A model generated the notes under the pieces. It ran no database searches. It saw only the letters and a program-made list of their open reading frames with translations, and had not been told where the DNA came from. This document shows positions 10,687 through 21,286 of a stretch of DNA of 64,000 nucleotides, in pieces. Location of the stretch: the NCBI GenBank assembly GCA_029582165.1, contig CM055870.1, forward strand, positions 44,720,513-44,784,512, written 5' to 3'. A program made the translations under genes and the position numbers. The DNA comes from Portulaca oleracea. Its lineage: Eukaryota > Streptophyta > Magnoliopsida > Caryophyllales > Portulacaceae. Position 1 is the stretch's first letter. Each line of letters opens with the position of its first letter.

Positions 10687-12229
10687 TGTAGACACCGGGA
10701 TTCGTACTCGATCTTGGCTGGAGACCAAAATGGGTCGTTGGGCCCATGTGATTGGCGAAGCAAGCACAGCAGCGCAAAATAGCCGACTACCTGGAATAAA
10801 ACCCGCAGGGGTTTTAACAAATAAAAGCTGCCCAGAACCAAGACGGGCCCAAGGCGCGCCCCAGCCCAGAAGAAAAAATCCGCAGGGGTTTTCTTCCACC
10901 CAGAACGCGTCGTTTGATCAAAGCTACGTCAGCGATCCGTGTGTGGTCGTTTAAAACCCGTAGGGGTTTTCTTCCACCCAGAACGCGTAGTTTGATCAAA
11001 TCTTGATCACTCCCTTGATCTTAGCCCCATGTGCTTTGACTTCTGCCTTGACTTACAAAACCCGCATAGGTTTTGTGATTGCATGGCATAATCTTTGGGG
11101 TATGTTTCCCATTTTTTCCCTCCAAATCACTACCTCCTTCACCTATAAATAACCCCCTCATAATCACTCTCATTTCATCAACAATCATCCTCTACCACCC
11201 TTACTCTACCAAATCTCCATCAACCAATATTATTACTCTACCCAAATTATCATCAATTAACATCACTCATTTCATACCAAAACTCTCATAAAATCACCAC
11301 TCTTATACTATCCTCCCACCATCCTTACACTCATTATTCCAACCTCCAAGTCAAGGCAAAGTCAAGGAATTCGACCGGTGCATTCAGGCTTCCAAAATCA
11401 AAAGAGGTTCGCTTTCATTATCATTGTTTAATCATGTAATTTGTACATTAATTCCTTTACTTGTACATATTTTGTAAGAGAAAACTTCATTTTATATTGC
11501 ATGATGAGAATATAATTCCGCGAAATTAATTAAACTTCTCCCTGCTTTCTTTCATTTCAATGTCGATTCTAGTAAAGTCTGTTTTTTAACAGGCGAATTT
11601 GAGAGTTCTTATAATTCTCAAATTCTTAACCTTACCCCCGAATCTAGAAATCGGGTTCGTAGACCGGAGTCATTCTTTTATTATTTTTACGGTTTGTCGA
11701 TTTCCTTAAATCGGCTGGCGACTCTTTACCATTTTACAAACTCCTTTAATTATTCTAAATATACGAATTTGCATCGAAATAATTAAAAATGATTTAATAC
11801 CATCTCTTTTTTACTAGTCTAAGGCCACTCGAGGGAAAATGGGCCAGAAGATTAATAAACCCCCGCGAGTTTTATTAATTTTCACCCCTTTTTCTTTGGG
11901 CCGAGGATGCACAAGGCCCAGTCCATGGCACCGCAAAACCCATGCGGGTTTTAGAGTCCCATGGCGGCCCTTTTGCTTCCTTTTGGGCCGAGATATGATA
12001 ATGGGCCGGTGTTGAATTATTAATAAAGTATTTTGATGCAATTTCGGGTATTTTAATAATATAAAAGGATTTGTAAATAAATAAAGTTTCATCATCCCGA
12101 AAATGAATTTCATAAAATAAAAATATCCTTATTTAAGGATTAAGCAACCTTAGTCAGCTCCCGATCACTTAAGTAGCGCATCTCAAAACCGACACCCCTA
12201 AACAGGGGCGGATTTTCCCGGGTCCTACA
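10687..12229 (+). mobile_element. 3' LTR of the left Tat-like element
   Basis: The block starts TGTAGACACCGGG beside the polypurine tract and ends GGGTCCTACA, giving TG...CA ends and a length of 1543 bp. TATAAAT at 11144-11150 is a good core promoter. The terminal part (from about 11630, including AAATCGGCTGGCGACTC and AAGCAACCTTAGTC) is the inverted counterpart of 12840-13400 in the right LTR. Six family-1 palindromes lie inside. The sequence right of 12229 is an integrase fragment, so the element probably inserted into another retroelement; no target duplication could be checked because the 5' LTR is not seen. Confidence 0.8.
11144..11150 (+). promoter_or_regulatory. TATA box of the left LTR
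   Basis: TATAAAT lies within a C/T-rich stretch in the middle of the 3' LTR, the expected place for the U3/R boundary. Confidence 0.55.
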
Positions 12230-12230
12230 C

Positions 12231-12689
12231 ACATCTGTAGGAACTGCTACTGGGGTAACCCCATAATCTTTTGTTTATGGGATGGATACAGTCCTTCCAG
12301 TTGAGTTAGCCATCCCTTCACTACGAATAGTGGCAGAAAGTCGGTTTCCAAGAGCAGAATGGGCGAGAGCAAGGTTCGAGGAGTTCATGTTGATAGATGA
12401 AAGGTAATTAAGGGCATTACATAATGTGCAAGTATACCAGAGCAGGATCACCCGTGCTTTTAACAAAAGAGTTAAGGATCATGCGCTTGAAGAAGGTGAT
12501 TTGGTGCTTAAGGAAATGAAGGCACCCATACAAGTCCCCAGAGGGAAGTTTTCACCTAATTGGAAGGGTCCTTATGTGATCAAGGAGATTCTACCTGGAG
12601 GAGCAGCCCGTCTTACTACCATGGACGGTAAAGATGTTATCCAACCAACAAATTTGAATCAGCTCAAGCGATACTATGCTTACATATAA
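12231..12689 (+). pseudogene. Ty3/gypsy integrase C-terminal fragment
   Basis: The frame encodes the end of a Tat-type integrase. It has the conserved VYGMDTVLPVEL motif near its start, then RPRAEW-like and LEEGDLVLKEM-type motifs, a GKFSPNWKGPYVIKE motif of the C-terminal GPY/F-like module, and a stop after KRYYAYI. Two in-frame TAA codons (12264-12266 and 12405-12407) break it, and the catalytic core (D,D,E) is absent because the left LTR abuts directly at 12229. It is read on the + strand and lies between two facing 3' LTRs. It belongs either to a third element into which both inserted or to a rearranged copy of the same family. Confidence 0.85.
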
Positions 12690-12815
12690 CCAAGCAACTG
12701 AAGAACCAACTTTCAAACACTTGGATTATATTAAAATAAGTGCTCATAAATACAAAATTTGCAAATAGAATGACGATTGGAAGAATGTCTTTTTTCTTTT
12801 TATTTCATTTAAGGG

Positions 12816-14212
12816 TGTAGGTACCCCCGAGTGGGGTGACCCATTTTTCCCAGTGATGCACTACTTAGGTGATCGGGAGCCGACTAAGGTTGCTTAATCT
12901 TTAAGTAAGGATTTTTTTAATTTTTGGAATTCGTTTTCGAGGTAGTGAGACTTTATTTATTTACAAACCTATTTATATTATTGAAATACTCGAAATTGCA
13001 CAAAAATATTTTATTAATGACTTATTACCAACCCATTCCCGAATTCGGGCCAAAAACAAAACAAATAGGCCCCTAGAAACTATCATAGGTCGCTTAGCCT
13101 ATGATGATTCCATGGCCTGGCCTGCGCTTCCTCGGCCTAAAGAAAAGTGGGTGGAAATTAACAAAGGTCGCATAGCCTTTGCTGATTTCTATGCCCTTTT
13201 TCACGTGGGTTGGCCTTGGATTGGTGAATATGGAGGTATTAAATCATTTCTAAGTATTTTAATGCAAAGACGTGTATTTTTAATAATAAAACATGTTAAG
13301 AATAAAGATTCGCCAGTCGATTTAAGGAAATCGACAAACCAAAAGAAATAAAAGATGACTCTGGTCTACGAACCCGAATTCTATGTTCGGGGGTAAGGTT
13401 ACGAATTCGAGAATTAAAAGAATTCTTGAATGCGCCTGTTAGAAAACAGCCTCTACTAAAATCGAACTTGAAATGAAAAGAGCAGGGAGAAATTTAATAG
13501 ATTTCACAATGTCATATTCTTGAACATGCAATATTAAACAAAGAGGTTTTCTTTACTAAATATGCACGAGTAAGAAAATTAAAGCACGAATTACATGATT
13601 AAATACTAGCAAAGAAAAGCCAACCTTGCTAGATAGTGGATGAGATGGAAATAAAGATCGATCCCTTGATTAGCCTCGGTTTAGAGCTCAGATGAAAGGG
13701 TAAGCGTAGGATGGCTTAGAAAGATGAACATGGAGAGAATTTTAAGAGAGAGTTGGTAGTATGATGATGATAGTTAATGAAAGTGCATGAGAAATGATGA
13801 GGTATTTATTGGTTGAGAATTTTTATATGCATGATCAAAGGCTAAGCGACCTATGATTATATCAAGGTCAATCTGAGTCAAACACGTGTGCTATGATAAA
13901 GGGGGGGTGAATAATGATGATTCTGGCACCAATCTTAAATAAATGTCAGAGGCTAAGCGACTTATGATTTTGGTGATTAAATATCAAAGGCTAAGCGGAC
14001 TTTCCATTTAGTACTGGCCAGAGTTCGAACTAGGCCAGCTTGCGAATTAATTTAGGCTATGCGGCCTACATGATTTTCATGCGGGTTGATCTGATTTGTT
14101 GGGCAAGTTTTAACAGTACCGTGGGCCCAATGACCCAATTTGGTGTTCGACCCATTGACTTGCTGAGTTTTGACGAGTTGGAATTTTGTCGGTGCGAATC
14201 CTGGTGTCTACA
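12816..14212 (-). mobile_element. 3' LTR of the right Tat-like element
   Basis: On the minus strand the block starts TGTAGACACCAGG at 14212, right after a polypurine tract, and ends GGGGGTACCTACA at 12816 (1397 bp). It is the inverted relative of the left LTR: both share the start, the TTGGGCCCA phrase, the promoter region, the ATCGACAAACC/CGGGTTCGTAGACC blocks and the AAGCAACCTTAGTCGGCTC block near the end. A minus-strand TATA-like motif lies in ATGCATATAAAAATTC (about 13817-13834). Six family-2 palindromes take the place of the family-1 palindromes of its relative. Confidence 0.8.
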
Positions 14213-14229
14213 GAGAGCCCCCACTTTGA
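14213..14229 (-). other. Polypurine tract of the right element
   Basis: Minus-strand AAAGTGGGGGCTCTC directly abuts the LTR start at 14212. About 45 bp further upstream is also conserved with the left element (GGACGAAGGTCAAAGTAGCC). Confidence 0.8.
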
Positions 14230-14315
14230 TCGAGTTCGAATAGGACGAAGGTCAAAGTAGCCTAATGTGCAGATGATTTGATACTTGCCGATGAATGCTA
14301 GCTGTTTCTGAGAGG

Positions 14316-14775
14316 GTGGCGCCTTTTAGCAACGTCTTGAGTGAAGGTGGTCCCTTTTAGCGGCGACCAAGCGACAACAACCTTTTAACGGCAGCTGGGT
14401 AATGATTGTCCTTTTTAGCGGGACCGGGCGACAACAACCTTTTAGCGGCAGCTGGATGACGGTGGTCCCTTTTAGCGGCGACCGGGCGACAGCAACCTTT
14501 TAGCGGCAGCTGGGTGATGGTGGTCCCTTTTAGCGGCGACCAGGCGACAACAACCTTTTAGCGGCAACTGGATGATGGTGGCGCCTTTTAACGGCGACCT
14601 GGCGGTAACAACCTTTTAGCGGCAGCTGGATGATGGTGGTTCCTTTTAGCGACGACCAAGCAGCAACCTTTTAGCGGCAGTTGGATGATGGTGGTCCCTT
14701 TTAGCGGGTCCGAGCAACAACCTTTTACCGGCAGCTGGATGATGATGGTCCCTTTTAGCGGCGACCTGAAAATCA
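14316..14775. repeat. Tandem array of about 57-bp units in the right element's 3' untranslated region
   Basis: About eight units of 54-60 bp, each with two CCTTTTAGCGGC half-repeats and a GATGATGGTGGTCCC segment, start near 14346, 14404, 14460, 14519, 14576, 14634, 14688 and 14745. The array sits at the same place as the left element's array. The left unit in reverse complement (CCTTTAGGTGGCAACC) resembles CCTTTTAGCGGCGACC, so the two arrays probably diverged from one ancestral motif. Confidence 0.9.
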
Positions 14776-15389
14776 TAACAAAACAAAGTGTTAGTTTTCC
14801 TAAAATGCGAAAGGAGTATTGGTTTAATTTTGTACCTGGATTGGCTTCAAACTTCGGAAATCCTTGGGCCGCTTATTAATGTGGGCCAACATTTTTCGGG
14901 CCGATTGCACTTTAGTTTGATGGACTGTAAAAATCATGGGTCGTCAGCTTGGGTCGTAATCAAATTGTAGGCTAAGCGGCCTACATTATGATTCCATGGG
15001 CTGTGGCGGAACTTGGGCCGCCTGTTTGGGCCATGGCCGATGCAAAGGTCAAGCGGCCTACATCGATTTTTTTTCTTTTTTTAAAAAAAATGTTTTGTGA
15101 AGAGAATCTGAGTGGGCCCGACCCACATGTGGGTGCAATTAAGCCACGCCGTCTTGTCCCCTACTTGGGCGGAAAGGTGATGATCTTTGGATTTTCGACC
15201 ACTGAATGCATTTGGAATCTCGAGGCGGGTCTTTGAAACGAACGGTTCACATTCACCCAGCTTTTCTATAAATTCAATGCATTCTTCATTCATTTCATTC
15301 ACACATCTCCTCCATAGCTTCTTCTCCCCTCTTAAGAATTTTTTCTCCTTTAAAGAAAGAGTTCGGGTTTTCTTAAAAGATGCAACCTT
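14776..15389 (+). other. Conserved leader of the antisense gene in the right Tat-like element
   Basis: No clear coding sequence. The block from GACCTGAAAATCA (14764) through the two palindromes at 14967 and 15043, a T-rich run and GTGAAGAGAATC (about 15096) is alignable to the left element in inverted orientation. A TATA-like CTATAAATTC lies near 15267, placed to drive the antisense plant-mobile-domain gene that follows. Confidence 0.5.
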
Positions 15390-16840
15390 GAAGCCAAAGA
15401 AATCCTCCTCTTCCCCATGCAGCGGCATGGCCTCATGAAAGGGCTTCTTGGTGTAACTTCGTACCTGGTGCTGAAGCCGCTCCCTCTGATCTCACTATTC
15501 GAAGCTGGAATCATGCTTGGTACTATCGTTCTCATGGAAAGGTGACTTCTAATCCTTCTCTTTATGCTTAGTTTAGTGTAAAAATGAGCAAGCACGAATT
15601 GTTGTTCTTCATGTCTTGTCGATTTTTGACTATTTTAAGCATGCTTATTTTGATGTGCATTTGTGGCTTAGAATGGCAAATAATTCTTTTATTCACGCAT
15701 TTTGACCGAAAACCCGACTTGTACTTCAAAACGACCAAAATGTTTTGAACCATCTAGGAAGCTCGACCCATTTGGTAGGCGTAGGTCAAGCGACCTACTT
15801 TAATATATGTAACCCGTCCCAGGCTCCGGCCCAAATGATGATTAGCGGCCCACTTGAACGGACGTAAGTCAAGCGGCCTACGTCTATTATGGTGGGCTTT
15901 TGGCGTGTGGGCTGGACCCTTAGGGCATTTGTCAAACAAAGGCTAAGCGGCCTTCATGCATTCCTGTTGGGTTGTGGGCGCCGTTTGTGGGCCGTGGCAG
16001 TGAAACCATTATTGATGTAGGCTATGCGGCCTACTCAAACTTGTGTTGGGGTCCTGTTAGGGTCCAGCAGACTGTATTCAAATCCGTAATGTTGTGCGAG
16101 CCCCCATTTTAAGCGACGTTCTGAAATTCTATTTGCTGCTTTTTTAGGAAGATGTTCTAAAAACTTGTAGTAACTTAAAAGATCCCTTGAAAGTTGCGGC
16201 ATTTATCCCTGTAAATTTTTTAAATGAAACATTGACTACAACTGGTTTCATGCCCTTTTGAAAGTGTTTGGTTGCTTGGAGTTGTAGGACCTTTCGTATC
16301 ATAGGTCGAGCAATCGCCAAGAGGTTTTGGGACATGACCAATATCTTCCACCTGCCTGTGGGTGAAATGACTATAACCCCCAAGGATTTTGTCATAATCA
16401 CCGGTCTCCCTTGGGGAGGGCAGAATGTAATCCTTCACGATGAAATTCCTCCCGCTGTCTTAAATATGCTGGGTCCAGTGATAGCACGCCTTCGTCACGG
16501 ACAGGGCCTAGCCAACCTTTCATATGCACATTTTGAAGCGACTCTCCACGATGCGAGCTTCCAAAATTTACCTGACGAGCAATGCCGCTTCGTGTTCTTG
16601 GCGTACATCCTTTCTGCAACCCTGTTCGCCAATCATGGGGACAACATTGTCCTTTCATGGTTGCAAAACCTTTTGAATTTTTACAACATTCGAAATCTGA
16701 ATTGGGGCAAGGCGGCATATGCTAACTTTATTCATGGGCTTCGTCACAGTGTAAAAGTCTCCAAAAATGATGAGCCCGTCTTTGTTCATTCGGCTCAGAC
16801 TCGCTTCCATTATGGCCCTTCCCTATGGAAGGTGCTCGAG
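15390..16840 (+). pseudogene. Antisense plant mobile domain (PMD) gene of the right Tat-like element, broken
   Basis: Two exons are visible: an incomplete one ending 15541 (frame running through RASWCNFVPGAEAAPSDLTI to SHGK, donor GTGACT), and 16148-16840 (acceptor TTTTTTAG, donor GTACCT). Exon 2 encodes a PMD-type domain. It contains FHLPVGEMTITPKDF followed by ITGLPWGG, then FVFLAYILSATLF and WLQNLLNFYNIRNLNWGKAA, which match the family's LP.GEMT.T..D...L.GLP, (Y/F)L...I...LF and W..L motifs. PMDs occur in MAIN/MAIL proteins and in transposons; their role in transposons is unsettled. The gene is antisense to its carrier. Damage: no clear ATG in the exon-1 frame, TGA at 16259-16261, and a missing 3' part where the Athila-like LTR begins at about 16889. 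Confidence 0.8.
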
Positions 16841-17307
16841 GTACCTGATAAGTCGTTTTTATATAGAGTTTTTAGGGCTCAAAACATGTCAGTTTCATGC
16901 TTTTTATATCCGAAATCCCGTATTTTTATGTTAATTTCTGTGATATATACACTTGTTCGCGAGATTGGTGTGTTTTGCAGGAATTAGTGGAATTATATCA
17001 AAAAGCATGAAAAATTGAAGGAAAAGTGGGAAGAATCAAAGAAAATAAAAAAGGAGTTGAAGAAAAAGAAAGGAAAGAAGTGGAAGCGACCCAAAACGTG
17101 CCACGGCCCAACCCAGCTGAGGCGGAGAAACAAGGCGCAACCAGCGTTTTTAAACGATCGGCGCTTGTCCGAAACTCAGTGAGGTCAAGAAAACCAAAAC
17201 GCAAACCCGGTGCAGCCAACGCCCAGACGCGGAAGATCCCCACTTTTGAACTAGACGCAGCCAGTGTTTCTAAAACGCAGCCAATGTTTTATGCCCTAAT
17301 CCGGCCC

Positions 17308-17314
17308 TATAAAA
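17308..17314 (+). promoter_or_regulatory. TATA box of the Athila-like LTR
   Basis: TATAAAAGGGG in the first part of the LTR, about 420 bp from its start, fits a U3 promoter. Confidence 0.6.
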
Positions 17315-17662
17315 GGGGTTCATATCCGCTGTTTTTTAGGGAGAGTTTTAGCGTAGTTTTAAACAAGTTTTTAGAGAGCTTTTTAGGGTAGATTTTAGAT
17401 ACTTTCTTTACAGTTAATTCACAAACATTGTTATTAGATTAGATTGTTGCTTGTAATCGAGAACACGAAAGAGATCGATTCGGGTGACACGAAGAGATCG
17501 ATTCCGCCAATTCGAACACGGTTATTACTATTTTACTTTCATGCTTTCTTGTTCTTGTTTAGATTTTGCGATGTTTACTTTTAGTGATATGAGTAACTAA
17601 TTTCCTTTGTTTGGGGGATAAACTCGATGTCTATTGATTGAATTTGAATACAGTCTCGGTGT

Positions 17663-20600
17663 TGTAACACCCCAACCTTTAACCACAAGATTAAATCACT
17701 AATTATGACCCAAACCTGTGATTAGCGCAGCGGAACACTTTAGATTGGAGTATTACCGCCGTCCCCACTCGGGACAAGACATACACACGTCACCAAACAT
17801 AACAAAACCCACAATTAGACATATACTTAACTCCATACACAACACCAAACTTGAAATAAAATGCATTATACAACCCTTAGATACACACACACACACATAT
17901 ATATATATATGGAGATTTCCCCACATAAACGGTCTTCAAACCTATGAGGATCCTTGATAACCGGCCATCAAACGCCTTAAAAGACTACCTTGCACTGACA
18001 GATTTACTCTGCTTACCCTTGCCTTTGCCTTGGGAGCTCGGACCCCTAAAAACAAAACATTGAAAACAGTCACAAAATGAGTGGGGAAACACTCAGTACA
18101 CAAACCTCCAACACGTCAAACCGTTCGAAAACGGTTTTCGGTGCCGGCATTTAAATTCATTTTGAAAACGGGAAAGGGGATAAACATAAATAAATTGAAT
18201 TGCTGCATATATATATAAATATAAATAACTGGCATATGTATAAGATATGAATATAAATAACTGAAATGAACTTGTGATAAATAGCAATGAGCGGTATCCC
18301 TTACGATCGATGCCGAAGCACCTCACACACGCGCATGCCCAAACCGATCTAGATTTGGATTGGGTGACTGCTAGGCAGTCGACACTGGCCAGGTCATTAG
18401 GACACTCTGATCAGGAGCATCTAAAAGTATAGGCTAGCACTTCACGTAACTAGCTAGAATATGATGGGGCGGGACCGCTTGAAAATAATTCAATATAAGA
18501 TATTAGTTCATGACTTGATAAGATAATAATAACCATTGGATAATAAGTAAATATGAGATATTAGTTCATGATGTAGACATAATATCACAATGATAATTGT
18601 GTTGAAGGATAAATAAAGAGTTAAAAGTTGGACAATTTGCGTACCTTGAAACGCATAGAAGCAGTGGCTTGTCTCGGCCTCGGGATGGCTTAGGCTTGGA
18701 AACTAAGATAAAAGAAGTATAAAGTGGAGAACCGAATAAGGTTCTTAATTAGCTTCAAATGTTTAGTAACTTAAGAAATTATGAATGAAGAAAGATTAGA
18801 AAGAAAATTTCAGGTTTTTATGAAATAGAGTTTTTAGCATAACTCGGGTTAGAAAACTCGGAATTAAACAAACGAGTACTTTCCGGAATAGGGAAAATTA
18901 AATTCTACAACTTTGTCAACTGGACTGAAGTCTAAAAATGAAAGGAAGGGCTCGAAAAGTAGCCCGGACAGAAGCTGATTTTTGAAAGTAAAGCTAAGCG
19001 GTTTGGACTTTTAGAGTGAAACTTGGATAGGGTTTTTGCAAATCATCGATGGAGAGTTTATAAAGAGTAAAGTAACTTAGACAATCAGATTAATGAAGTA
19101 TGGGATCCGAACCTTTGTAGGCTAATAAAAGATTTAATAAACTTGGTAAATTTTGTAATGAAAATGTCGTCGTTCGACGAGGAAAACTATAGGAATGAAT
19201 ATCGACTCTCAAGATTTCGAAAAGAAATACCATAATTGAGTACTCAGACGATGATTACTTCTTAGGACTAATTGAATATCAAAAAGACCCTAAACTTGAA
19301 AAGCACTCATGTTCTATAATTCAATCAACATTGAATACTAATAGAACATACACTTCACGAATTCTAATCCAGGATTTGCTATTAGTACTAAACCTTTAGG
19401 AGGTAATCTCAGTCATCAAATGGACATACTTCAACTTAGAATACATATCCAAATCATCCTAATATTGACACGAAGGCCCCCGTATGATTAGAACTCCTTA
19501 AGTGACCGAATTATAACCACAAAGTCAGATTTTTGTAATTAGCTTCTGGGCAAACTTTTAGATTACAACCCTTTAGTCTAAGGCTTATATCTCTCTCACC
19601 CGATATCCAGTGATGGCCCAAAACCCCAATTCGGAAAGCCTACAGAATGTTCTTCAAGTCTTATGTTGACCACAAATTGGTTAGAGTATCCTAAAAGGTC
19701 GAATTATAGCCATAAAGTCAGAATTCATACTTAAAATTCTGGAAAGAACCCCGATTTCAGCTCCTCAATGAAAACCTTGTATCTTCTATTCCCGACATCG
19801 TATGGACGCATACTATACATTTCCGGAAAGCTTAAAACGTCACCTAAAATTTTTATGTTTATCATTAAAACCAATAAAGTCTCCAAATGGACGAAAAATT
19901 GACATTTAGCTACTGACTCAGAAAACGTATATAATTGCACACCTATACAGTTTTGGCCATATTTCGGGCTACACATATCGGATTCTCGAAATTCCAAAGC
20001 CCATAGTTATATAATGACTTAAGCTATCTTTTTAAGTAAAAATCTGGGCTAAACTCCCACTTTTAGTTCTCTGTAAAAACCAGATTCGTACCCAGAAACT
20101 TATAATGGCCTCCAAAACAACATGCATGTGTCCTCTTGCCCCTAATTTGCAATAAAACTCAATTAAACTTCAAATTAGCTATCATCCATCAATTTTCCAG
20201 AAGTTAAACACTTAATCTTGCTCAATCAAGACCTTAAAACTTCACATGCAAGAACTAATTTAACCATTCAACAACAATACAACCCTTAAACACTTAAAAT
20301 CAACCCAAATTCACAAGTATCAAACTCAAATTCAAACCCTAATTTAACAACAATATAAATTCATACTTTAGAACTTTAAAAGAAATGAAAAACAACATGA
20401 ATCCTCAGATTAAAAACGAAATTCAGATTAAGAACATAAAAGAGTTGAGTTAGGGTTTGAGAATATACCACTTGGGAGAGAAATTGAGGGAGAAAACAAG
20501 AGAAGAGGTGAGAGAGTTGTGTGGGGTCGCCGGAAAACTCGCCGGCCGCCACCACTTTGGCCGGAAAACGGAGCAGAGGGGCTGGTGGGGCTGGTTCTGG

Positions 20601-21286
20601 TCCGCCAATGAGAGAGAAAGTGAGGAAGAGAGTGGGTTTGGGGTTTGTTTAAATTGAAATGAAATAAAATGAAACTTAGACCCCTCATCCTCATATAAAA
20701 GACTCCTTTAATTAATTTACTCATCTAATTAGTAATTAGACTAAATAAATAGTAATTAAAATTAGCTAGGTAAAATAATTGGTAGTAACTAGATAAAATT
20801 TGATTGATATAAAACTTGATAAAATGGTTTAGCATAAACCGAAATAAAATTACTTGGAATTAAAGTGGGTAAAATTAATTAGTATTGAACCTCATAAAAA
20901 TAAATTGGTAGGTTAACAATAGTAGGGTAAATTGAACGATCACAAGTAATTAAGAAGGTCGGATAATATAAATCAGAATGCAGACGGGAATTAAAATTAA
21001 TATAACCTTCCTCGGTTAAAAACGTAAAATTGGGAGTAATGAAATAAATTGTATAACTTATCTTAAAAATATTCATAAACTCATAATAATAATAATACTT
21101 CAATTCTGAGATAGTATATATATATACATATAACCGACTCATCTAACCATCGCCTTGCTCGAGACCTGTCACACATAAATAAATAACAACAATAAAGTAA
21201 AATAGAAAGAAAAATTTAATAACGTACTTTGGCTAATTACGATAATTAGGACTCTAATTAATATGGTTTTAGGGCGGATTGTTACA
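17663..21286 (-). mobile_element. Solo long LTR (3624 bp) with target duplication GGTGT
   Basis: The block begins TGTAACACCCC and ends GGATTGTTACA, flanked on both sides by the perfect 5-bp duplication GGTGT (17658-17662 and 21287-21291). No primer-binding site or polypurine tract flanks it, and the host sequence reads through as CTC-GGTGT-TAGG, so it is a solo LTR left by LTR-LTR recombination. End motifs (minus-strand TGTAACAATCC...GGGTGTTACA), length and a GC-rich island at about 20450-20650 resemble the LTR at 924-4309, hence the minus orientation. Inside are an (AC)n(AT)n run at about 17883-17911 and no gene. Confidence 0.85.

Larger units (their letters stand above)
7762..11952. repeat. 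Interspersed palindromic word, family 1 (11 copies)
   Basis: Eleven copies of an 18-bp imperfect palindrome of the type AAAACCCGCGGGGGTTTT start near 7762, 8359, 8437, 9818, 9895, 10798, 10875, 10953, 11057, 11857 and 11935. They occur both in the internal region and in the LTR of the left element and nowhere else noticed in the window. Most intervals within clusters are 77-78 bp. Variants are mainly CG to CA or TG changes in the centre (CCCGCAGGGG, CCCGTAGGGG, CCCATGCGGG), as expected from decay of methylated CpG. Confidence 0.9.
13084..16035. repeat. Interspersed palindromic word, family 2 (12 copies)
   Basis: Twelve copies of a palindrome of the type GTAGGCTAAGCGGCCTAC (variants with CATAG or CAAAG arms) lie near 13084, 13163, 13836, 13948, 13985, 14052, 14967, 15043, 15781, 15863, 15937 and 16017. 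They are confined to the right element, in both LTR and internal DNA. Intervals within clusters are 74-82 bp (13084/13163, 14967/15043, 15781/15863/15937/16017). The arms often still pair with each other although the outer bases differ between copies (GTAG/CTAC, CATAG/CTATG, AAAG/CTTT). Confidence 0.9.
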
